From assembly GCF_001542905.1 (NCBI RefSeq), contig NZ_LOAJ01000001.1, forward strand, positions 2,418,001-2,482,000: a stretch of DNA of 64,000 nt, given 5' to 3'. Each line of letters starts with the position of its first letter. The stretch's first letter is position 1. The DNA is from Halorubrum aethiopicum. GTDB taxonomy: Archaea; Halobacteriota; Halobacteria; Halobacteriales; Haloferacaceae. The translations under genes were made by a program, and so were the position numbers. The notes under the pieces are model-generated. The model did no database searches, was not told the DNA's origin, and worked only from the letters and a program-made list of their open reading frames with translations. Positions 41,675 through 50,393 of this stretch are shown piece by piece.

Positions 41675-42823
41675 ATGGACCTACTCGACGAGAGCGTCGT
41701 GCCGGAGCGCGCACGGGAGATCAAACGCGAGGCCCGCGAGTTCGCCGACGAGCACATCGCGCCGAACGCCGAGGCGTACTACGAGTCCGGCGAGTATCCC
41801 TGGGAGGTGCTCGAGGCCGGGATGGACGCCGGGCTCGTCGCCCAGGACATCGGCGAGGAGTACGGCGGGAAGGGGTTCGACCTCGCGCAGGTGCTCGCGA
41901 TCGCGGAGGAGTTCTACCGCGCCGACGCCGGCATCGCCCTCACGCTCCAGCTCGCCAGCTTCGGCTGTGAGATGCTCGAGCGGTACGGCACCGACGCACA
42001 GAAAGAAAAGTACCTCCGGCCGGTCGCGGAGAACGACCAGATCTCGGGGCTCGCGGTGTCGGAGCCGGAGACGGGCTCCGACCTCGCGGGGATGACGACG
42101 GAGGCGGAGAAGGTCGAGGGGGGCTACGAGATCACCGGCGAGAAGTACTGGGTCGGCAACGCGGTGGAGGCCGACTGGCTCACCGTCTACGCGAAAACGG
42201 GCGAGAGCGACGACCGCTACTCCAACTACACGCTCTTCGTCGTCGAGACCGATTCGGAGGGGTACGAGGCCGAACACATCCCCGAGAAGATGGGGATGCG
42301 CGCGTCGAAGCAGGGCCACATCGTCCTCGACGACTGTTTCGTCCCCGAGGAGAACGTGATCGGCAGCGAGGGCGGCGGCTTCTACGTCCTCGCGGACTTC
42401 TTCAACCACGGTCGGGTTATCGTCGGCGGCCACGGGCTGGGGCTCGCCGCCGCCGCCATCGAGGAGGCGGAGGCGTTCGTCCACGACCGCAACGCGTTCG
42501 GCCGCACCGTCAACGAGTTCCAGGCGGTCCAACACACCCTCTCGGACATGCGGATCGGCTTCGAGTCCGCCCGGGCGCTCAACTGGCGCGCCTGCGAGAA
42601 GGTCGCGAACGGCGAGGACGCCGGCTACTGGGCCGCCCTGACGAAGACGAAGTCCACGGAGGTCGCGGTCGACTGCGCCGAGAAGGGGATGAAGCTCCAC
42701 GGCGGGCGCTCCGTCCTCGCCGACCGCCGGATCGCCCGCGTCTACCGCGACGCGCGGATCCCGGTGATCTACGAGGGCGCGAACGACATCCAGCGCAACC
42801 TCATCTACCGGCAGTCGCGCTGA
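41675..42823 (+). CDS. acd: Acyl-CoA dehydrogenase
   Basis: 382 residues. ISGLAVSEPETGSDLAGM (FAD/substrate site), ITGEKYWVGNAVEADW, then QAVQHTLSDMRIGFESAR and VDCAEKGMKLHGG. The near-C-terminal IPVIYEGANDIQRNLIYRQ holds the catalytic Glu (YEGANDIQ). It oxidises acyl-CoA to the trans-2-enoyl-CoA, passing electrons to ETF. ATG 41675 matches the conserved MDLLDESVVPERAREIKREAREFA start. The function is fatty/branched-chain or short-chain acyl oxidation; the chain length is not readable. Confidence 0.9.
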   Translation: MDLLDESVVPERAREIKREAREFADEHIAPNAEAYYESGEYPWEVLEAGMDAGLVAQDIGEEYGGKGFDLAQVLAIAEEFYRADAGIALTLQLASFGCEMLERYGTDAQKEKYLRPVAENDQISGLAVSEPETGSDLAGMTTEAEKVEGGYEITGEKYWVGNAVEADWLTVYAKTGESDDRYSNYTLFVVETDSEGYEAEHIPEKMGMRASKQGHIVLDDCFVPEENVIGSEGGGFYVLADFFNHGRVIVGGHGLGLAAAAIEEAEAFVHDRNAFGRTVNEFQAVQHTLSDMRIGFESARALNWRACEKVANGEDAGYWAALTKTKSTEVAVDCAEKGMKLHGGRSVLADRRIARVYRDARIPVIYEGANDIQRNLIYRQSR

Positions 42824-42892
42824 AACGGTCGGCGAAAACGGCCCGCGGCGGCACTCTCCTTCCGTCCTCCTTCTCGATCCGCTTCCCCGTCC

Positions 42893-43630
42893 TCAGTCCG
42901 CCGACTCCGCGCCCGCCGGGGACGGCCCGGTATCGGTCTCGCTCCCGCGAGCGGCGTCGTCCTCGAGGTACGCGATCGCGTCCGCGCCCCCGACGGCGAC
43001 GATCGCGAACCCGACCTTCGAGACGAAATCGAGGTAGACGAACACGAGCATCTCCGTCGCGGGCGTGAGCAGGCCGAACCCGGTCGGCGCGAGCAGCCAG
43101 ACGACGGGGTACAGCGTCCAGAGGACGACCGTGATGTTCCGGAGCGTGTAGAAGACGGCGCGCACGCGGTCCGCCCGCGCCGCGGCCGACCGCGGGAGCT
43201 TCACGAGCAGCCCGTAGACGAGCCCGAGGTACGCGAACGAGGCGACGGCGAACGCCGCCCACGAGACGGTTCCGATCGTCGCGACGGCGACGACGCCGCC
43301 CGCGATCACAACTACGTCGACGGCGATCAGCGTCGCGATCGTCGCTCGATCGGCCCGGACGAGCAGCGCGAGGTAGGCGATCAGAAGCGGCGTCGTGAGC
43401 AGCCAGTCGACGTATCGGGCGGCCGGCAGCGTCCCGCCCGACGTGACGACGTTGCCGACGCCGAGGCCCATCGCGGCGTACGCGACCGCCGCGATCCCCG
43501 TGACGCCGGCGAGCGTCGCGTAGTACCTCGCCTCCGAGGGCCGCCGGTACCACAGCCACAGCGAGGGAACCGTTCCGGCGAGCATCCCGACCGCGCCGAT
43601 CCACGCCCAGACGGTCACGTTCGCGAGCAT
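42893..43630 (-). CDS. sop2: Sensory rhodopsin II
   Basis: 245 residues, seven TM helices, very close in layout to the Natronomonas SRII. The Schiff-base lysine K205 is in LDFVSK, the counterion D75 is in RYVDWLLTTP, R72 is present, and Y174 (needed for signal relay) is in LWTLYPVVW. It has Y86 at the proton-donor position (Asp in bacteriorhodopsin, Phe in Natronomonas SRII), which argues against pumping. S204 replaces Thr204, and E193 replaces Asp193. The cognate transducer gene is immediately upstream, one base between stop and start (TGAGATG), as in known htr-sop operons. It senses blue-green light for repellent phototaxis. Confidence 0.92.
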   Translation of the reverse strand: MLANVTVWAWIGAVGMLAGTVPSLWLWYRRPSEARYYATLAGVTGIAAVAYAAMGLGVGNVVTSGGTLPAARYVDWLLTTPLLIAYLALLVRADRATIATLIAVDVVVIAGGVVAVATIGTVSWAAFAVASFAYLGLVYGLLVKLPRSAAARADRVRAVFYTLRNITVVLWTLYPVVWLLAPTGFGLLTPATEMLVFVYLDFVSKVGFAIVAVGGADAIAYLEDDAARGSETDTGPSPAGAESAD

Positions 43631-43631
43631 C

Positions 43632-45332
43632 TCAGTTCACCCCCTCCGGGCCGTCGCCGGCGAAGTCGAAGGCGGTGCGTCCCCCGTCGGCACCGGGGTC
43701 GTCGCCCGAAACGAGGTCCCGCCCGCCGTCGGAGGTCGCCACCCCCTCGGAGGGAACGCTCTCGGAGACGACCCCCTCCAGGTCGAGGCCACCGCCGGTT
43801 TCGTCCGCCTCGTCGGCGTCGTACTCGAAGCTCTCGACGGTGCGTCGGAGGCGGCCGGCGCGGCTCGAGAGGGCCTCGGCCGCGTTCTCGACGGCGGCGA
43901 GGGTCCGCTCCTGTTCGTCGACCGCGCCGGTGACGTCGCCGGCGGCGCTCGCGGTCTGTGCGCTGATGGCGGCGACGTCCTCGACGTGGCCGACGACGGT
44001 GTCCACCGTCTCCGCCTGCGACTCCGTCGCACGGGTGATCTCCGTCATGCTCTCGTCGGTCCGTTCCGAGGCCTCCGCGAGCCGCTCGAGCGCGTCGATC
44101 GAGGTCTCGACGGTGTCGACGCCGGTCTCGATCCGGTCTTCGGTCTCAGCTATCGAGTCGACGCCCGCCTCGGCGCGCGCCTGGACCGCGCCGATCCGAT
44201 CTTCGATCTCGGCGGCGGACTCCTGGGTCCGCTCGGCGAGGCTCTTGACCTCCTCGGCGACGACGGCGAAGCCCGCGCCGTCGGCGTCGGAGCGCGCCGC
44301 CTCGATCGAGGCGTTGAGCGCGAGCATGTTGGTCTGTTCCGCGATCTCGGCGATCGTGTCGACGACCTCGCCGATCTCCTCGATCTCCTCGGCGAGCGCC
44401 TCGATCTCGTCGGTCGTCTCGGAGGTGACCGCCTCGACGGCGTCCATCTGCGCGAGCGCGGCCTCGGCCGCCTCCTGTCCCTCCTCGCCGACCGCCGCGG
44501 CGTGTTCGGCGGTCTCGGCGACTTCGCCCACCGTCGCCGCGACCTCCTCCGCGGAGGAGGCGAGCGACTCGGCCTCGTCGGTCGTCGCGCGCAGGTCGTC
44601 GCGCTGGGTCCGCGCGCCGTCGGCGATCTCCGAGACGGCCCCGGAGACCGTCCCCGTCGTCGACCGCAGGTTCTCGGTCCGGTCGTCGACCGTCCCGGCG
44701 ACGGTCGCGGTGTCCTCGGCGACGGACGCGACCGACGCGACCGTCCCCTCGAGCTCGGCCGCCATCTCGTTGAACGCGGTCCCGACCCGACGGATCGGGT
44801 CGCTCTCGCAGTCGGGGTCGACCCGCCGGGTGAGGTCGCCGTCGGCGAGCGCCCGCATCGCCTCCTCGTAGGCGGTCGCCTTGCGCTCGATCGTCGCGGC
44901 CCGCTCGTCGGCCTCGCGGCGCGCCGCCTCGGCGTCCGCCCGCGCCTCCTCGGCCTCGCGGATCTCGCGTCTGAGCGAGCCGCGCATCCCGTCGAACGCC
45001 GAGAAGAGCCGGCCGATCTCGTCGCTGCGTCCGGTCTCGAGGGCGACGTCGAGGTCGCCGTCGGCCATCCGCTCGGCCTTCCGGGTGAGCTGTCGCAGCG
45101 AGACGACCGTGTTCGAGCCCACGGTCACCCCGATCAGCGCGATCCCTATCACGGCGAGTAACGTCATGCCGACCAACCCGGACCGGACCTCCTCCCCCGC
45201 GGGACCGAGATCTCCCGTACGGCCGTAGACGACGACCCCGTACGCGACCGAGACACCCATCACTCCGACCAGCGACGACGCGAGCTTCACGCCGTAACTG
45301 GCTCGGAGTCGAGATAGCGGTTCGAATCCCAT
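43632..45332 (-). CDS. htr2: Transducer for sensory rhodopsin II (methyl-accepting)
   Basis: 566 residues. Two TM helices (about 15-37 and 52-74) have a short external loop, as in the Natronomonas HtrII that pairs directly with SRII. A HAMP domain follows ([38 protein letters not shown]), then a second HAMP-like/linker region (about 150-210). The methyl-accepting hairpin tip is [45 protein letters not shown]. The Asp-rich C-terminus is unusually long. A TATA box GATTTTATCC (45361-45370, minus strand) is about 30 bases from ATG 45332. It carries the phototaxis signal to CheA. Confidence 0.92.
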   Translation of the reverse strand: MGFEPLSRLRASYGVKLASSLVGVMGVSVAYGVVVYGRTGDLGPAGEEVRSGLVGMTLLAVIGIALIGVTVGSNTVVSLRQLTRKAERMADGDLDVALETGRSDEIGRLFSAFDGMRGSLRREIREAEEARADAEAARREADERAATIERKATAYEEAMRALADGDLTRRVDPDCESDPIRRVGTAFNEMAAELEGTVASVASVAEDTATVAGTVDDRTENLRSTTGTVSGAVSEIADGARTQRDDLRATTDEAESLASSAEEVAATVGEVAETAEHAAAVGEEGQEAAEAALAQMDAVEAVTSETTDEIEALAEEIEEIGEVVDTIAEIAEQTNMLALNASIEAARSDADGAGFAVVAEEVKSLAERTQESAAEIEDRIGAVQARAEAGVDSIAETEDRIETGVDTVETSIDALERLAEASERTDESMTEITRATESQAETVDTVVGHVEDVAAISAQTASAAGDVTGAVDEQERTLAAVENAAEALSSRAGRLRRTVESFEYDADEADETGGGLDLEGVVSESVPSEGVATSDGGRDLVSGDDPGADGGRTAFDFAGDGPEGVN

Positions 45333-45381
45333 CGATAGAGAACACGGAGGGCCGTTCCACGGATAAAATCGAGCGTCGGAG

Positions 45382-45395
45382 TATCAGCCGTGATA
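45382..45395 (-). promoter_or_regulatory. Palindrome upstream of htr2-sop2
   Basis: TATCA-GCCG-TGATA at 45382-45395 lies about 12 bases upstream of the htr2 TATA box on the minus strand. A perfect 5-4-5 dyad at this spot could be an activator site controlling the phototaxis operon. Confidence 0.4.
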
Positions 45396-45422
45396 TCCGG
45401 AGTGGGCATCGCTCGCGACGCC

Positions 45423-46703
45423 TCACGACTCGGTCGCGGGCTCGGAGCGCGAGGCGGTGCGCCCGTTCTCCGCCGCCGAGATCGACCGCTCGAACCGGAG
45501 GAGTCCGACGGCGAGGATCCCGCAGACGGCCGCGAGCGACGGCCACAGCAGCCACTCGAGGCCGTAGTCGAAGAACGCCCCGCCGACCGCCGATCCGACG
45601 CCGAACCCGAGCCGCTTCGCGACCTCGAGGAGCGAGAGCTGTGACCCCCGCTCGCTCGCCTCGCCGAGGTCCGACGCGAGCGACGTGACGAGCGGCGCGT
45701 GGAGGATCTCGCCGAGGGTCCGCAACACCAGGAACGCGCCGACGAGTCCGACGCCGACCCGCGCGGGGACGCCGGCCGCCGCCCAGACGGCGAGCATCGA
45801 GACGCCCCACAGCCCCGCCGAGACGACGAGCCCGCGGGTTCGTCGCCAGTCGGTGACCGCGGCCACGATCGGCAGCTGGAGGACGACGATCACGAGCGGG
45901 TTGAGCGTGTAGAGGGTACCGAGCTGTCCCGAACTCAGCCCGAGCGTCTCGATCGCGACGACCGGGACGGTCGCCTGCATCTGTGCGTACATCACGGCGA
46001 ACCCGACGTTGAGTCCCGCGAGCGCGAGGATCCGCCGGTCGGCGACCGCCCGCCCCCAGTCGCCGACGGAGTCGCGGAGGGCGACGTCGCGGGTGGCGGT
46101 GCGGACGCGGGGGACGAACGCGAACAGCACGACCGCGACGACTCCGGAGGTGAGCCCGTTGCCGAGGAACACCGAGAGCTCCGCGAACTCGTAGAGGATC
46201 CCTCCGACCACGAAGCCGAGGCCGAAGCCCGCGTTGTTCCCGACCTTGAGGAGGGCGTAGCCGCGGTCCCGCGTCTCCCCGTCGGTGAGGTCGGCGATCA
46301 TCGCCTGGGCGGCGGGCGCGTACAGGCCGAGGGTGACGCCCGCGGCGGCCGCGACGGCGACGAACGAGATCGCCGGGGAGAGCGGCGTCGCCGCCGCGAG
46401 CGGCTCGACGCCCGCGTACGCCGCGAGCGTGACCGACGACAGCGCCATGCTCGTCACCATGACGGGTTTCCGTCCGTACCGGTCGGCGGCGTAGCCCCCG
46501 AGGGTCGTGCCGGCGGCGGTGCCGAGGTTGTTCGCGAGCAGCCCGATCCCGACGAGCGAGAGCGCGATGCCGACGGAGAGATGGAAGTGGACCGTGGCGA
46601 ACGGGTACACCAGTCCCGACCCGAACAGGTTGACGAACTGGCCCGCCCCCACCACGTACACCGGACGGGAGAACCCTCGGAGCGCGGAGAGCGGGTCGTA
46701 CAC
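45423..46703 (-). CDS. MFS transporter (drug/small-molecule efflux type)
   Basis: 426 residues from GTG 46703 (VYDPLSALRGFSRPVYVVG). Twelve TM helices with LGGYAADRYGRKPVMV (loop 2-3) and a central APAAQAMIADLTDGETRDRGYALLKVGNNAGFGLGF motif (helix 5 region) give a multidrug-resistance (MdtH/YajR-like) look. The C-terminus is short and charged. The divergent neighbour is the MutS-like ATPase (start 46894); a 23-bp imperfect direct repeat (46756-46778, 46805-46827) lies in the gap between them. Confidence 0.82.
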   Translation of the reverse strand: MYDPLSALRGFSRPVYVVGAGQFVNLFGSGLVYPFATVHFHLSVGIALSLVGIGLLANNLGTAAGTTLGGYAADRYGRKPVMVTSMALSSVTLAAYAGVEPLAAATPLSPAISFVAVAAAAGVTLGLYAPAAQAMIADLTDGETRDRGYALLKVGNNAGFGLGFVVGGILYEFAELSVFLGNGLTSGVVAVVLFAFVPRVRTATRDVALRDSVGDWGRAVADRRILALAGLNVGFAVMYAQMQATVPVVAIETLGLSSGQLGTLYTLNPLVIVVLQLPIVAAVTDWRRTRGLVVSAGLWGVSMLAVWAAAGVPARVGVGLVGAFLVLRTLGEILHAPLVTSLASDLGEASERGSQLSLLEVAKRLGFGVGSAVGGAFFDYGLEWLLWPSLAAVCGILAVGLLRFERSISAAENGRTASRSEPATES

Positions 46704-46755
46704 GCCGATCGGGTCCGCGGGGGATCCACCTGAACGGTTCGGTCGCGGCCACGCC

Positions 46756-46827
46756 GGCCGGAAGGAGGCGGAAGCGCCAGTCGGAGGGGGACGCGGGGCG
46801 AGTTGGCCGGAAGGGGGCAGAAGCGCC
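46756..46827. repeat. Imperfect direct repeat between divergent MFS and MutS-like genes
   Basis: GGCCGGAAGGAGGCGGAAGC (46756-46775) is repeated with two changes at 46805-46824, 49 bp apart, in the 190-bp divergent region. It may be regulatory or a slippage duplication. Confidence 0.4.
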
Positions 46828-46893
46828 GATCGGCGGGGGCGATCCGGATCGGACGGACGAAAACACCAAGCGGCCGCGCCGAGACGTCCACCC

Positions 46894-48690
46894 ATGCGAC
46901 TCGAGGACTACTGGGGGATCGGCCCGAAGACGAGCGAGCTTCTGACCGCCGAGCTCGGCGTCGAGCGGGCCGTCGAGGCGATCGAGTCGGCCGACGTCCG
47001 CGCGCTCGTCGACGCCGGGCTCCACCGCGGGCGCGCCACGCGGATCCTCCGCCGGGCGAACGGGGAGGCCGGCATGGGCGTCCTCGCGACCGGCGACACG
47101 CGAGAGGTGTACGACGACCTCCTGACGCTCGCGGCGGGGTACGCCCTCACCGAACACGCGGCCGACCGGATCCGCGTCCTCACGCCCTCGCTCGACCGGG
47201 ACGCGATCGAGACGAGGCTCGCGGAGGTGGTCGCCGCCCGCGACGCCTGGCGCGCCCTCGACGACGGGGAGCGCGACCGCGTGGTCGACGCGTTCGCGGC
47301 CTACGACGAGGCGGGCGGGACCGACCGCGCGGCCGTCGAGACCGCGCTCGCCCTCCGCGAGGTCGGGCTGACGGGCGAGACCTTCGACGCCCTCGCCGAC
47401 CTCGACGACGACGCGCTCCGGGAGGCCGCGGACGCGCTCGGGAACGTGCGCGGCTCGCTCGGCGACGACGACGTCGAGGTGGCCCCCGGCGCGGACGACG
47501 AGCTCGACCGGCTCCGCGAGCGGCTCGCGGCGGCCGAGGACCTCGCCGACTCGGCGTTCGACGTGCTGGAGACGGTTCGCGACGGGTCGCTCCGCGATTT
47601 CGAGGCCCTGGAGGCCGCGACCGTCGACCACGTCGCGACGGAGACGGGCGTCGACCCCGCGACGGTCCGGGCGGCCGCGCCGGACGACGCGCTCGACGCC
47701 GCCGACTTCGTCTCGGCTACCCTCCGCGGGCTCGTCGAGGAGCTGTCCGCGGCGGTCGACGAGCGCGAGGCGGACGTCGCGGCCGACCTCAGCGACCGGA
47801 TCGGCGACGCCGGCGGCGACGTCTCGCGGGCCGTGGAGGTCGTCTCCGACGTCGCCGTCGACCTCTCGCTCGGCCGGTTCGCGGCCGAGTACGACCTGGT
47901 CCGTCCCCGGCTCGTCGAGGACGGCCTCGCGGTCCGAAACGCTCGGAGCCCCTTCGTCGACGGCGACGTCCAGCCGGTGTCGTACGCGGTCGGGGACCAC
48001 TCGCTTCCCGCCGGGGCGGGCGTCTCGGCCGCCGAGTCGCCGCCGGCGGGCGACCGGGTGAGCGTCCTCACGGGCGCGAACTCCGGCGGGAAGACGACGC
48101 TCTTGGAGACGCTGTGTGCGGTCGCGCTGCTCGCGTCGATGGGGCTCCCGGTGCCCGCCGAGGAGGCCGAGGTCGGGACGTTCGACCGGGTCGTCTTCCA
48201 CCGCCGACACGCCTCCTTCAACGCCGGCGTGCTGGAGTCGACGCTGCGCTCCGTCGTCCCCCCGCTCGTCGAGGAGGGGCGGACCCTGATGCTCGTCGAC
48301 GAGTTCGAGGCGATCACGGAGCCGGGGCGGGCCGCCGACCTCCTCAACGGCCTCGTCGACCTCACGGTCGAGCGCGGCGCGCTCGGGGTGTACGTCACCC
48401 ACCTCGCCGACGACCTCAGCCCGCTGCCCGATCCGGCGCGGATCGACGGGATCTTCGCGGAGGGGCTCACGAACGACCTCGAGTTGCGCGTCGACTACCA
48501 GCCGCGGTTCGGCACGGTCGGGAAGTCGACCCCGGAGTTCATCGTCTCGCGGCTCGTCGCGAACGCGAGCGACCGGGCGGTCCGCGGCGGGTTCGAGCAC
48601 CTGGCGGCCGCGGTCGGCGAGGAGGCCGTCCAGCGGACCCTGTCGGACGCGCGCTGGACGCCGGAGGGCGACCGATCGGCGGATGAGTGA
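46894..48690 (+). CDS. MutS-family ATPase with N-terminal HhH, no clear nuclease or mismatch domain
   Basis: 598 residues. The N-terminus MRLEDYWGIGPKTSELLTAELGVERAVEAIESADVRALVDAGLHRGRATRILRRA is a helix-hairpin-helix type DNA-binding segment. A long alpha-helical core follows (about 90-350), then the MutS ATPase: GANSGGKTTLLETLCAVALLASMGLPVPA (Walker A), GTFDRVVFHRRHASFNAGVLEST, and LMLVDEFEAITEPG (Walker B). The mismatch-recognition FxE domain and a Smr nuclease tail are absent, matching archaeal COG1193-type MutS relatives (MutS2-like without Smr). It may act on branched or recombination DNA. ATG 46894 and an overlapping downstream gene mark an operon. Confidence 0.85.
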   Translation: MRLEDYWGIGPKTSELLTAELGVERAVEAIESADVRALVDAGLHRGRATRILRRANGEAGMGVLATGDTREVYDDLLTLAAGYALTEHAADRIRVLTPSLDRDAIETRLAEVVAARDAWRALDDGERDRVVDAFAAYDEAGGTDRAAVETALALREVGLTGETFDALADLDDDALREAADALGNVRGSLGDDDVEVAPGADDELDRLRERLAAAEDLADSAFDVLETVRDGSLRDFEALEAATVDHVATETGVDPATVRAAAPDDALDAADFVSATLRGLVEELSAAVDEREADVAADLSDRIGDAGGDVSRAVEVVSDVAVDLSLGRFAAEYDLVRPRLVEDGLAVRNARSPFVDGDVQPVSYAVGDHSLPAGAGVSAAESPPAGDRVSVLTGANSGGKTTLLETLCAVALLASMGLPVPAEEAEVGTFDRVVFHRRHASFNAGVLESTLRSVVPPLVEEGRTLMLVDEFEAITEPGRAADLLNGLVDLTVERGALGVYVTHLADDLSPLPDPARIDGIFAEGLTNDLELRVDYQPRFGTVGKSTPEFIVSRLVANASDRAVRGGFEHLAAAVGEEAVQRTLSDARWTPEGDRSADE

Positions 48691-49159
48691 TCCCGAACGC
48701 GGCGACGAGGGATCGGACCCGACGCGGATCCGGTCGATCGCGGTCCACCGCGAGGACGTGGCGAACGCCCTTGAGGCGACGCTGCGGACCGACAGGCGGG
48801 TCGTCCTGCGGGTGACGCCGCCGTACGCCGGCCGGATGCGCGCGCGGATCCACGCCGTGGAGGGAGTCCCCGAGGTCGACGCCGACGGGAGCGGCGGCCC
48901 GATCCACGTCGACCCGGCCGACCTGGTCGCGGACCCGCCGCCGTACCCCGAGGTCGACGAGACCGCGGCCGCGTTTCCCGACGCCGACGTGGAGACCCGC
49001 CGCGAGCGACACGCCGAGGCGGTCGAGGACTGGCGGGCGGCCGTGCGCGAGGCGGTCGGCGGAAGCGTCGAGATCCCGATCGGCGGGGCGGCGAAGGAGC
49101 CGGAGGAAGGGACGGAAGAGAGCGGAGTTCACGAGGTCGACGTGGTCGCGCTCGGGTGA
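48683..49159 (+). CDS. Conserved acidic protein coupled to the MutS-like ATPase
   Basis: 158 residues, starting inside the last codons of the MutS-like gene (ATGAGTGA overlap of 8 bases), so translationally coupled. The core RIRSIAVHREDVANALEATLRTDRRVVLRVTPPYAGRMRARIHAV with IHVDPADLVADPPPYPEVDETAAAFP has no motif I recognise; I associate it with an uncharacterised haloarchaeal family. It may be an accessory factor of the ATPase (inference from coupling). Confidence 0.7.
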   Translation: MSDPERGDEGSDPTRIRSIAVHREDVANALEATLRTDRRVVLRVTPPYAGRMRARIHAVEGVPEVDADGSGGPIHVDPADLVADPPPYPEVDETAAAFPDADVETRRERHAEAVEDWRAAVREAVGGSVEIPIGGAAKEPEEGTEESGVHEVDVVALG

Positions 49160-49225
49160 CCGCGGCTGACCCGACATCGACGATCACCATCGTCGTTCGC
49201 GCGCTACGACGTCACCGGAGCGACC

Positions 49226-50296
49226 TCAGCGCTCGGCCTCGATGTGGCGGCCGATCCGGTCGAGCCCCTCCTCGAGTTCCTCCGTGTGGAGGCCGAAGCC
49301 GATCCGGAAGCGGTCGGGGTGGCCGAAGACCTCGCCGGGCGCGAGGACGACGCTCTCGGCGTCGAACACCGACCGACAGAACTCCTTGCCGCTCTCGAAC
49401 CCGTCGGGGACGGTCGGGAACCCGTTCACGCCCGTCGGCTCGAACCACTCGAGTCCGTGGCGGTCGAGGAACTCCGCGACGCGCTCCCGGTTCGCCTTCG
49501 CGTGCGCGCGGTTCGCCTCGAGGATGTCGTCCTCCTGCTCGCCGAGCGCCTGTCTCGCGACGTGGCTCCCGACGAGCGGCGGCGAGATCGTCGTGTAGTC
49601 CTTCCACCTTCGCACCCCGTCCGCGATCGCCGCGTCCGCGACGACCCAGCCCACGCGCGCGCCCGCCAGCCCGTACGACTTCGAGACGCCGGCGGCCGAG
49701 ATCGCCCGCGGCCCGAGCGCGGCGGCCGGCGGGTGGGGATCGTCGGCCAGCATCCGGTACACCTCGTCGACGAGGAGGTACGCGTCGTTTTCGGCGACGA
49801 GGTCGTACAGCGCCTCCATCGTCTCGGGGCCGAGGTACTTCCCCGTCGGGTTGCTCGGGTTCGTGAGGACGACGAGCCGGGTTTCGGGTCGCATCGCCTC
49901 CGCGACGGCGTCGACGGAGAGGTCCCACGCCGGCGGCTCCGTCCGGACCTCGGTCACCTCGCCGATCGATTCGGGCACGCTCGCCAGCGACTGGTAGGTC
50001 GGCGAGACGACGACGCTGTGGTCGCCCTCGTCCAAGAGCGACATGAACGTGAGGTAGTCCGCCTCCTGCGTCCCGCAGGTGAGGACGACCTCCTCCGCGT
50101 CCCGGCCGTAGCGTTCGGCGATCTCCGCGCGGAACGCCGGCTCCCCGTCGGTCGGGATGACGTATCCGAGCTCGCCCACGTCGAGGTCGAACCTGTCGAC
50201 TGGGAGGCTCCGCACGCCGCTCTCTGCGAGCATCAGGTCGGCGTCCGGTTCGTACTCGTCGAGCCAGCGTTCGAGTTCGAAGGGGGGGATCTCCAT
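49226..50296 (-). CDS. Class I/II PLP aminotransferase
   Basis: 356 residues. TCGTQEADYLTFMSLL (PLP phosphate cup), TNPSNPTGKYLG, LVDEVYRML, the Schiff-base Lys in AAGVSKSYGLAGARVGW, and RFRIGFGLHTEELEEGLDRI at the end (Arg for the substrate carboxylate). The group resembles aspartate/alanine/aromatic transaminases of archaea; the substrate is unclear. It starts MEIPPFELERWLDEYEPDADLM, short of the usual N-terminal arm. It is convergent with the MutS-like operon. Confidence 0.85.
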   Translation of the reverse strand: MEIPPFELERWLDEYEPDADLMLAESGVRSLPVDRFDLDVGELGYVIPTDGEPAFRAEIAERYGRDAEEVVLTCGTQEADYLTFMSLLDEGDHSVVVSPTYQSLASVPESIGEVTEVRTEPPAWDLSVDAVAEAMRPETRLVVLTNPSNPTGKYLGPETMEALYDLVAENDAYLLVDEVYRMLADDPHPPAAALGPRAISAAGVSKSYGLAGARVGWVVADAAIADGVRRWKDYTTISPPLVGSHVARQALGEQEDDILEANRAHAKANRERVAEFLDRHGLEWFEPTGVNGFPTVPDGFESGKEFCRSVFDAESVVLAPGEVFGHPDRFRIGFGLHTEELEEGLDRIGRHIEAER

Positions 50297-50393
50297 GGTT
50301 GGCCGGTATACACGGGCAGTCGGTGATAACCGTTCGGTGTGGGCGAACGCGGCCGGGATCGGGGTGCCTCCGCCGGATCGGTGGCCGGAGCGC

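Noticed and set aside
45300-45332. T-loop-like GGTTCGAATCCC, suggesting a tRNA 3' end
   Set aside because: It is the start of the htr2 coding sequence read in reverse (MGFEPLSRL), there is no acceptor or anticodon arm at the right distance, and no partner half lies upstream.
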